The notes under the pieces: model-generated
Databases searched by the model: none
What the model saw: the letters and a program-made list of their open reading frames with translations, nothing else
What the model was told of the DNA's origin: nothing
NCBI RefSeq assembly: GCF_001969365.1
Contig: NZ_CP019312.1
Coordinates: 186,001 to 250,000, forward strand
Direction of reading: 5' to 3'
Origin: Tateyamaria omphalii
GTDB lineage: Bacteria > Pseudomonadota > Alphaproteobacteria > Rhodobacterales > Rhodobacteraceae
DNA length: 64,000 nucleotides
Shown: positions 57,613 through 64,000 of the stretch, one piece after another
Layout of the letters: each line of letters begins with the position of its first letter
Numbering within the stretch: the first letter of the stretch is position 1
Position numbers and translations under genes: made by a program

Positions 57613-59142
57613 ATGTCCACCGCCCTTGCCCTTTCCGACGACCAGGCGTCCGCCTTTGACACCGTGACCGAGATGCTGCGGGGCGCAGGGATTGACCTGG
57701 ATGACGCGCTGTTGATGCCGCCGAAATCCTCGGCCACAAGCGTCATGGCAATCACGGGCAAAGCCGGGTCGGGCAAGACGCTCCTGCTCTCGGAACTCTA
57801 CAAGGCGCTCGAAGCGGCAGGGGTCGAGGTCGTGTCGGGCGACTACGAATCCCGCAGACGCAAAGACCGCCGCACGCTGGCCATCCTGGCACCCACAAAC
57901 AAGGCGGCCAGCGTTTTGCGCTTTCGCGGCGTGCCTGCCACGACGATCCACCGCATCCTCTACACGCCCGTCTATGACCCCGAATACGAACGCATCGCGG
58001 AATGGCTGGCCGGCAATGGCGACCGGCCCGAGGTCGAGGGGCTGACGGACGAGGCGCTCGACCGCGCCCACGCCTTCTACCAGACCAACAAGTCGATCCC
58101 CGGCGCACTGGCCGCCGCCGGTCTGCGCGGCAGCGACTTCATCACCGGCTGGAAACGGCGCGAGGAACCGCTCGACATCGGTTTCATCGACGAAGCCTCC
58201 ATGCTCGACGACAAGCAGTTCGAGGACCTGAAGGACATCTTCCCGACGCTCCTCCTATTCGGCGACCCGGCACAGCTTGCCCCGGTGAACCAGTCCGGCA
58301 CCATGGTATTTGACAAGCTGCCGGAAAAGCGGGTGATGAACCTCGGCCGCATCCACCGGCAGGCGGCGGACAACCCGATCCTGGACCTTGCCCACGCGCT
58401 CGCCGACCCGCAGGTCGACTTCTACCGCTTCGAAAAGATGGTTGAGGAGGCGGCGACCAAGGACGAGCGGGTTGTCTGGGGCCAACGGGTGGAGGTGGAC
58501 CTGATGGCCCGCAGCCCCGTCCTTGTCTGGCGCAACGCCACGCGCATCCGGCTGATCAACGCCTTCCGCGCCGTCTACGAAGCACCAGATGACCGGCTGA
58601 TCGAAGGCGAACCGCTGATCTGCGACGGGCTGGAATTACCCTTGAAACACCGCAAGAAGCGGCTCGATCTTGAAGCGCGCGGGCTGATCAAGGGCGCGCA
58701 AGTTGTCTATCTGGGCGAGGGGCGCAAGCCCGGTTTCTCACGGCTGCATGTGATCGGAGCCGAGGACCCGCAGGTCTCTGCCGCCTCCATCGTGAAGATA
58801 GAAAAACCCGATGAGGAAGAGCCGTTTATCCCCTACGCGGCGCGTATGGGCGCGACATTTCTCCACGGTGCTGCGGTAACGATCCACAAGGCGCAAGGCA
58901 GCCAGTGGAATACGGTGCAGGTCTTTGCCCCCGACCTCTATGTTGCGGCAAAAATGAACCGGACCGAGGCGGGGCAACCGCTGTGGAAACGCCTCGCTTA
59001 TGTCGCCATCACGCGCGCGCAGGATCGGCTGATCTGGGTGGTGCGCAACCGGTTGTCGAAACCAACAGGACCCCTGCGCGTGGACGATCTACGCAGCGTG
59101 CCCGCCGCAACGCTTACTCTGGCCCCCGAAGACCCTGTGTAG
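57613..59142 (+). CDS. RecD/UvrD-like superfamily 1 DNA helicase
   Basis: A 509-residue ATPase: Walker A ITGKAGSGKTLLLSEL near residue 50, motif Ib-type APTNKAASVLR, Walker B FIDEASMLDDKQF, Q-motif-like GDPAQLAPVNQSG, and the C-terminal TIHKAQGSQWNTVQVF and YVAITRAQDRLIWV (motifs V and VI). This is the phage/RecD2-type SF1B helicase layout. The natural substrate is unknown. Lone gene behind luxI. Confidence 0.92.
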   Translation: MSTALALSDDQASAFDTVTEMLRGAGIDLDDALLMPPKSSATSVMAITGKAGSGKTLLLSELYKALEAAGVEVVSGDYESRRRKDRRTLAILAPTNKAASVLRFRGVPATTIHRILYTPVYDPEYERIAEWLAGNGDRPEVEGLTDEALDRAHAFYQTNKSIPGALAAAGLRGSDFITGWKRREEPLDIGFIDEASMLDDKQFEDLKDIFPTLLLFGDPAQLAPVNQSGTMVFDKLPEKRVMNLGRIHRQAADNPILDLAHALADPQVDFYRFEKMVEEAATKDERVVWGQRVEVDLMARSPVLVWRNATRIRLINAFRAVYEAPDDRLIEGEPLICDGLELPLKHRKKRLDLEARGLIKGAQVVYLGEGRKPGFSRLHVIGAEDPQVSAASIVKIEKPDEEEPFIPYAARMGATFLHGAAVTIHKAQGSQWNTVQVFAPDLYVAAKMNRTEAGQPLWKRLAYVAITRAQDRLIWVVRNRLSKPTGPLRVDDLRSVPAATLTLAPEDPV

Positions 59143-59148
59143 GTGTAG

Positions 59149-59169
59149 GGTGCGCATTCAGTGCGCACC
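59149..59169. terminator. Hairpin between convergent genes
   Basis: A perfect 8-bp stem GGTGCGCA / TGCGCACC with a 5-base loop between the helicase and TIGR02186 stops. No strong T-run. Confidence 0.55.
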
Positions 59170-59174
59170 GGACG

Positions 59175-59930
59175 TCAGTTCCGCAGCAGTGAAAACGCGG
59201 CAGAGGCGAGCCAACCTGCGGCAATGGCGATGGCCAGTGACATGATCCCGTACCAGAACGGGTTCTCGCGGCTCAAGCTGAACAACCACCGCTCCAAACC
59301 TACCTTGCGCACGTCGATGGCCGTCTCGTAGCTCGCTACGACCTGCGCATCCCGCGTCAGAAAGATCCGTGTCTCATATGCCCCTTCGGTCAGCGCCGCA
59401 GGCAAGCTGATGCGGGTGCGGAACAGCGTGTCCTCATCCACAATCACTGTACCCTCAAGCAACTGATACGCGCCGACAGAGGTGTTGATGCGGATCAGGG
59501 CGGCGACATAGGCGCTGGCGTCCAGCACCGTGTTCGGCGTGTCGACCCCGCGCAACATGCTGGGGACGGATACCTTGTGCTGCAGGTTGTCGCGAATGCC
59601 CAGCACATCGTCGAGCGGCGCGCTGGTCGCGACGGCGTAAAAGCTGGGCGCGCCGTCGATTTCCACGGCATCCGTATTGACCCAAATCCCAAAGCGACGC
59701 TCCTTGCGCCGGACGGTGATGGGCTCCGGCGGCCCGGCGATGGTCACGATGACCCCCAACTCGCCCTCCGGGATCGCCGTTTCGCGTTTCACCGCGCCAA
59801 AGATCAGGATTTCCGAGCCGTCAAAGCTGGTGGTGATGGCCACTTCGTCCTGGCTCAGACCCAGCACGACCTCTTCGGCCCATGCGGGAACAGCAAAGAG
59901 CAGCGCGATAAGCAGCCAGCGCAGCATCAA
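59175..59930 (-). CDS. TIGR02186 family membrane protein
   Basis: A 251-residue protein with a signal peptide (LLIALLFAVPAWA), an extracytoplasmic beta-rich domain (VVLGLSQDEVAITTSFDGSEI, PITVRRKERRFGIWVNTDAVEI) and a C-terminal transmembrane helix (FWYGIMSLAIAIAAGWLASAAF). The layout fits TIGR02186, of unknown function, which usually pairs with a TauE/SafE transporter, as it does here by a 4-base overlap. Possibly an accessory to that exporter. Confidence 0.88.
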   Translation of the reverse strand: MMLRWLLIALLFAVPAWAEEVVLGLSQDEVAITTSFDGSEILIFGAVKRETAIPEGELGVIVTIAGPPEPITVRRKERRFGIWVNTDAVEIDGAPSFYAVATSAPLDDVLGIRDNLQHKVSVPSMLRGVDTPNTVLDASAYVAALIRINTSVGAYQLLEGTVIVDEDTLFRTRISLPAALTEGAYETRIFLTRDAQVVASYETAIDVRKVGLERWLFSLSRENPFWYGIMSLAIAIAAGWLASAAFSLLRN

Positions 59931-60844
59931 TGCCCCTCCGACGCGCCGATGGAGTACAGCTCGGACGGCATCACCAGCAGATCAAAGGCCAGCTTGCCAC
60001 AGACGGCCAGCACCATGATGGCCAGCAGGATGCGCAATTGCTCCGCCTTCATCCGCACCCCGATGCGTGTGCCAATCTGCGCGCCAATCACGCCGCCCAC
60101 CAGCAGCAGCACCGCCAGCACCACATCCACCGTATAGTTGGTGGTGGCATGCAACATCGTGGTGAAGGCGGTAACAAAAATGATCTGGAACAGCGACGTG
60201 CCCACAACCACCTTGGTCGGCATGCCCAGCAGATAGATCATAGCAGGCACCATGATAAATCCGCCGCCCACACCCATGATGGCCGCAAGGACACCAACCA
60301 AAAGCCCAACCAGCAGCGGCGGAATGACCGAGATATAGAGGCCCGACACCCGAAACCGCATCTTGAACGGCAGCTTGTGGATCAACCCGTGTTTCTTGCG
60401 GGTGGGCATCGCCGTGCCCTTGGCCGTCTTGCGGATCGCGTTCAGGCTTTCGACGAACATCAGCGCGCCGATCACGCCAAGGAAGACGACGTAGCACAGG
60501 CGCACCAGCAGATCGACCTGGCCCAGCGACTTGAGGTAGTTGAACAGCAGCACGCCCAGTGCTGCGCCTATGAGGCCGCCAATCAGCAGCACGGTCCCCA
60601 TCCTCAGGTCCACCGTCTTGCGCCTGAGATGCGCCAGCACGCCCGAGAAGGACGAGGCGACGATCTGGTTCGCCTCGGTCGCCACGGCCACAGCGGGCGG
60701 GATGCCGATAAAGAACAACAGCGGGGTCATCAGAAACCCGCCGCCCACGCCAAACATACCCGAAAGCACGCCCACCATACCGCCCAGTCCCAAAAGCAGG
60801 AATGCGTTGACCGATACCTCGGCGATGGGCAGGTAGATTTGCAT
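59927..60844 (-). CDS. TauE/SafE family anion permease
   Basis: A 305-residue polytopic protein with the two TauE/SafE half-motifs: LSGMFGVGGGFLMTPLL and LAAIMGVGGGFIMVPAMIYLLG. Together with TIGR02186 it forms an operon likely exporting sulfite or an organosulfonate. ATG 60844 is chosen; the upstream extension is basic and unlike the family. Confidence 0.92.
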   Translation of the reverse strand: MQIYLPIAEVSVNAFLLLGLGGMVGVLSGMFGVGGGFLMTPLLFFIGIPPAVAVATEANQIVASSFSGVLAHLRRKTVDLRMGTVLLIGGLIGAALGVLLFNYLKSLGQVDLLVRLCYVVFLGVIGALMFVESLNAIRKTAKGTAMPTRKKHGLIHKLPFKMRFRVSGLYISVIPPLLVGLLVGVLAAIMGVGGGFIMVPAMIYLLGMPTKVVVGTSLFQIIFVTAFTTMLHATTNYTVDVVLAVLLLVGGVIGAQIGTRIGVRMKAEQLRILLAIMVLAVCGKLAFDLLVMPSELYSIGASEGH

Positions 60845-60991
60845 GAACACTGTTAGGACGGGGGCGGATGGGAAATCAAGACGTCTCGCCGCCGCGCAGC
60901 AATCTGGGGCTAATTTTGTGAAGAATCTGGACCTATCGCGGGGCGCACGAGGGACCTGCACCTTACGATGGTGTGGGCAAATCTCGCTGCT

Positions 60992-61966
60992 CTAGCGTTC
61001 CTTCACATAGGGTTCGCCCCCCGCACGGGGCGGAATGGCCTTGCCCACGAACCCGGCCAGGATCACCACCGTCAGGATATAGGGCAGCGCATCCAAAAGC
61101 TGGACCTGCACCCGGAAACCCAAGGCGCCCTCGATGATGTCGGGCCGCAATGCGATGGCTTGCAGATAGCCAAACAGCAGCGTCGCCCATAGCGCGTGCC
61201 AGGGCCGCCACTTGGCAAAGATCAGCGCCGCCAGCGCAATAAACCCGCGCCCCGCGGTCATATCCTTGACGAACCCCGCCTGCAGACCCGTCGCCAGATA
61301 CGCCCCGGCAATCCCACACAACATGCCGCAAATGCCCACGGCCACAAACCGCAGGCCCACGACAGACACACCCGCCGTATCGACCGCCGCCGGGTTCTCA
61401 CCCACGGCGCGCAGACGCAGACCAAAGCGCGTGCGGAACAACAGCCACCACGTTCCGGGCACCGCCAGCAGCGCAACGTAGACAAGGATGGAGTGGCCCG
61501 AGATCAGCTCGGCATAGATCGGACCGACAAACGGCACACCGCGTAAGGCCTCGGCAAAGGGCAGGGTGATCGGCTCGAACCGCCCGCCCCCGATCAGGGA
61601 CGGCGTGCGACCACCTTGCTGGAACCAATCCTGCGCGATCAGAACGGTCAGACCAGCGGCGAGGAAGTTGATGGCCACTCCCGATATCAACTGATTGCCC
61701 CGGAACGTGATAGACGCGAGCCCGTGAATCCCTGACAGCGCCATCGACGCCGCGATGCCCGCCAACAAGCCCATCCAAACCGACCCGGTCATCGCCGCCA
61801 CTGCCGCGGAGAAGAAGGCGGCAAACAGCATCTTGCCCTCAAGCCCGATGTCAAAGATCCCAGCCCGTTCCGAAAACAGGCCCGCCAGACAGGCCAGCAA
61901 CAAAGGCGTCGCCAAACGCACGGTTGAGTCCAAAACCGAAAGGTCGAAAAGGGCGAGGAAATTCAT
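60992..61966 (-). CDS. Nucleoside/BmpA-type ABC transporter permease 2
   Basis: A 324-residue permease with 8-9 helices; FSERAGIFDIGLEGKMLFAA, GNQLISGVAINFLAAGLT and GLRLRAVGENPAAVDTAGVS match the BPD_transp_2 family (NupQ/YufQ-like). It works with the permease and ATPase at 61972-64000 to import nucleosides or related ligands. Order in transcription: ATPase, permease 1, permease 2. No binding protein is in the window. Confidence 0.92.
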   Translation of the reverse strand: MNFLALFDLSVLDSTVRLATPLLLACLAGLFSERAGIFDIGLEGKMLFAAFFSAAVAAMTGSVWMGLLAGIAASMALSGIHGLASITFRGNQLISGVAINFLAAGLTVLIAQDWFQQGGRTPSLIGGGRFEPITLPFAEALRGVPFVGPIYAELISGHSILVYVALLAVPGTWWLLFRTRFGLRLRAVGENPAAVDTAGVSVVGLRFVAVGICGMLCGIAGAYLATGLQAGFVKDMTAGRGFIALAALIFAKWRPWHALWATLLFGYLQAIALRPDIIEGALGFRVQVQLLDALPYILTVVILAGFVGKAIPPRAGGEPYVKER

Positions 61967-61971
61967 CGTGC

Positions 61972-63090
61972 TTACTCCGCCGGCTCAACCGATTTGGACG
62001 TGCGTGCCGTACGCGCCGCCAGAAACACTTTCTCAAGCGGCATACGCACCATGTTGTCGAGCGCACCTGTGAACAGGATCACCAGCGCCTGGATCACCAC
62101 GATCAACTCGCGCGGGATCGACGTCCACAGCGCCAGTTCCGCCCCGCCCTGGTAGAGAAAGCCAAACAGGATCGCGGCCAGAAACACGCCAAACGGATGG
62201 CTGCGCCCCATCAGCGCCACCGCGATGCCGATAAACCCGGCCCCTTCGACCGCGTTCAGAACCAGCCGTTCCGCCTCGCCCATCACGTTGTTGATCGCCA
62301 TCATGCCCGCCAACGCGCCCGAGATCAGCATGGCCACCAACGTGATGCGCACCGCCCCGATGCCCGCATACTTCGCGGCCCGGCCCGATTTGCCGTAGGA
62401 TCGGATTTCCAGCCCCAAAGGCGTGCGCCAAATGAGCAGCCAAACAAGGACACACGCAATGATCGCGATGACCAGCGACACGTTCGCGGGCGCCGCCTTG
62501 GAGAAATTGATGCCGATCGGCGCCAGCAACTGGTGCAGGTTCGGCAGATGCACCGTCTCGGCAAAGCGGGCGGTGGCCGGGTCCATTGCCCCTTGGGGGC
62601 GCAATTGGTTCACCAGCATGTAGTTCAGAACAGCGGCGGCGATAAAATTGAACATGATCGTCGTGATCACGATATGGCTGCCCCGCTTGGCCTGTAGATA
62701 GGCGGGGATCGCCGCCCAAAGCGCACCGAACACCGCAGCCCCCAGCGTCGCGGCCAGCAAGGCCACGGTCCAGTGCGGCCACGGAATGAACAGCAACACC
62801 AACGCCACGCCAAGCCCGCCCAGCATGGCCTGCCCCTCACCGCCGATATTGAACAGCCCGGCGTGAAAGGCGACCGATACGGCCAGCCCGGTGAACATGA
62901 AGTTCGTCGCGTAATAGAGGGTATAGCCCCAGCCATAAGTTGACCCCAGCGCGCCCGTGACCATCAGGTTCACGGCGGCCACGGGGTCCTCGCCGATGGC
63001 AAGGATGACAAGCGCCGACAGGATCGCGGCCAGGATCAGGGAAATCAGCGGGACAAGGATCACCTCGGCCCATTTGGGCATCACATCCAT
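61972..63090 (-). CDS. Nucleoside/BmpA-type ABC transporter permease 1
   Basis: A 372-residue permease with about nine helices. FHAGLFNIGGEGQAMLGGLG and TTIMFNFIAAAVLNYMLV are the NupP/YufP-type motifs; GLEIRSYGKSGRAAKYAGI is the coupling region. It is five bases before permease 2 and three bases after the ATPase gene. Confidence 0.92.
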   Translation of the reverse strand: MDVMPKWAEVILVPLISLILAAILSALVILAIGEDPVAAVNLMVTGALGSTYGWGYTLYYATNFMFTGLAVSVAFHAGLFNIGGEGQAMLGGLGVALVLLFIPWPHWTVALLAATLGAAVFGALWAAIPAYLQAKRGSHIVITTIMFNFIAAAVLNYMLVNQLRPQGAMDPATARFAETVHLPNLHQLLAPIGINFSKAAPANVSLVIAIIACVLVWLLIWRTPLGLEIRSYGKSGRAAKYAGIGAVRITLVAMLISGALAGMMAINNVMGEAERLVLNAVEGAGFIGIAVALMGRSHPFGVFLAAILFGFLYQGGAELALWTSIPRELIVVIQALVILFTGALDNMVRMPLEKVFLAARTARTSKSVEPAE

Positions 63091-63093
63091 ATC

Positions 63094-64000
63094 TCAGGCC
63101 TCCTTCGTCGCATCGCCGTGGGCATGGGCGAGGTTGGCTTCGATTTCGGCGAAGTCATGCGGTTTGTCGGTGTCAGTGATGCCCGCCATCAGCAGCCCCA
63201 GTTCCTTTTCATCGGTCTGGGCCGTTTGGCGTTCGCCCATGATCTGACCGTCGAACATGACGGCGACACGGTCGGCCAGGCCGAGGATTTCCTCCAACTC
63301 GACCGACACCAGCAGGATGGCCTTGCCCTGATCGCGCAGCGCCACGATTTGCTGATGGATGAACTCGATGGCGCCAATGTCCACGCCGCGCGTGGGTTGT
63401 CCGATCAGCAGCAGGTCCGGGTTCCGCTCGATCTCGCGCGCAAGGACGATCTTTTGCTGGTTGCCGCCGGAAAAGTTCTTGGCCGCGAGGTGCGGGTGCG
63501 GCGGGCGCACGTCAAAGCGTTCCATCTTGTCGGCGGTGTCCGCCTTGATGGCCGCGTTGTTCGACAGCAGGCCCGAGGTATAGGCGCCGTCGCGGTGATA
63601 GCCAAATGCGGTGTTTTCCCAGGCGGCAAAGTCCATGATAAGGCCCTCGCGCTGCCGGTCTTCGGGCACGTGGGCGATGCCCCTGTCCCGGCGCGACCGC
63701 CCGTCGGAGTTCTTGCCGGTCAAGTCAATCTGTGTACCATTCAGTGTGACGCTGCCCGTGGCATCCGCATATCCCCCCAGCACCTCGAGGAGTTCTGACT
63801 GCCCGTTGCCCGCGACCCCAGCGATGCCCAGGATTTCGCCCGCGCGGACCTGCAAGTCGATGCCCTTCAGGCGTGTAACGCCTTGATCATCTACCACTTT
63901 CAGGTTTTTCACATCCAACACAACTTCACTGGGTGCGGCGGGCGTCTTGTCCACGCGCAGCAGCACCTTGCGGCCCACCATCAGTTCCGCCAGCTCTTCG
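63094..64000 (-). CDS. Nucleoside-type ABC transporter ATPase, C-terminal half
   Basis: The gene enters from beyond base 64000; only its last 302 residues are visible. They correspond to the second of two ABC domains in sugar/nucleoside ATPases: [12 protein letters not shown] linker, [19 protein letters not shown] as the degenerate Walker [32 protein letters not shown] signature and [15 protein letters not shown]. The true start lies outside. Confidence 0.93.
   Translation of the reverse strand, partial: EELAELMVGRKVLLRVDKTPAAPSEVVLDVKNLKVVDDQGVTRLKGIDLQVRAGEILGIAGVAGNGQSELLEVLGGYADATGSVTLNGTQIDLTGKNSDGRSRRDRGIAHVPEDRQREGLIMDFAAWENTAFGYHRDGAYTSGLLSNNAAIKADTADKMERFDVRPPHPHLAAKNFSGGNQQKIVLAREIERNPDLLLIGQPTRGVDIGAIEFIHQQIVALRDQGKAILLVSVELEEILGLADRVAVMFDGQIMGERQTAQTDEKELGLLMAGITDTDKPHDFAEIEANLAHAHGDATKEA

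Overview
The window reads as a chromosomal segment of an alphaproteobacterium of the family Rhodobacteraceae (Roseobacter-type). The base composition is high GC and genes are densely packed, many joined by ATGA start/stop overlaps. The gene set fits: ethylmalonyl-CoA pathway genes (ccr, ecm, mch, mcl2) interleaved with TCA-cycle genes, TIGR02302/DUF4175, a stand-alone Hint protein, an HvrA-like H-NS protein, a LuxR/LuxI pair, DUF1272, DUF1737 and NnrU. I cannot name the genus. No rRNA, tRNA, CRISPR array, insertion sequence, prophage or integrase was seen.

Layout. 1-5.9 kb: end of a minus-strand NMT1/THI5-type ABC uptake operon, a phosphatase-like protein, DUF1272, a GlxA-type regulator, a Hint protein and a sterol-desaturase-family membrane enzyme. 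6-20.3 kb: thioredoxin-like lipid/periplasm protein divergent from argH, then a small lipoprotein, DUF2834, an ATP-grasp protein, lysA, TIGR02302, a zinc-ribbon protein, ftsE-ftsX-plsC, a PPOX flavoprotein and a fasciclin protein. 19-34.6 kb: a long minus-strand train sucC - two envelope proteins - GT25 - sucD - sulfotransferase - sucA - sucB - VOC - MAPEG - unknown - MAPEG - lpd, preceded by mdh and a nucleotide cyclase. 34.8-48.5 kb: TauE/SafE and GNAT genes, then mcl2 - nnrU - DUF1737 - mch, two secreted proteins, sdhC - sdhD - sdhA - sulfotransferase-like - lipoprotein - sdhB, DUF6065-like, an Asp-box propeller and DUF1989. 48.7-57.6 kb: deoD, H-NS, ecm, an acyltransferase, ccr, a small conserved ORF, luxR and luxI. 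57.6-64 kb: a RecD-like helicase, TIGR02186 with a TauE/SafE permease, and a BmpA-family nucleoside-type ABC transporter that runs off the window.

How it works together. The core is a carbon-assimilation supercluster: 2-oxoglutarate dehydrogenase, succinyl-CoA ligase, succinate dehydrogenase and malate dehydrogenase lie beside the signature enzymes of the ethylmalonyl-CoA pathway, which delivers succinyl-CoA, malate and glyoxylate-derived carbon into that same part of the TCA cycle.

Most notable observations: (i) a twin palindrome GTGATCAC-N13-GTGATCAC occurs in the same orientation, with the same spacing and almost the same distance to the start codon, upstream of both sucC and sdhC; (ii) sucA and the small lipoprotein gene between sdhA and sdhB each carry a one-base frameshift at a G4/C4 run; in sucA a T_TTT_TTC slippery heptamer sits at the frame junction; (iii) five GTG(C/T)AC hexamers recur at exactly 11-bp intervals upstream of the deoD terminus; (iv) a perfect 10-bp inverted repeat covers the likely promoter of the luxR/luxI region; (v) four genes joined by 4-bp overlaps, including an unrecognised protein, are wedged between sucB and lpd.
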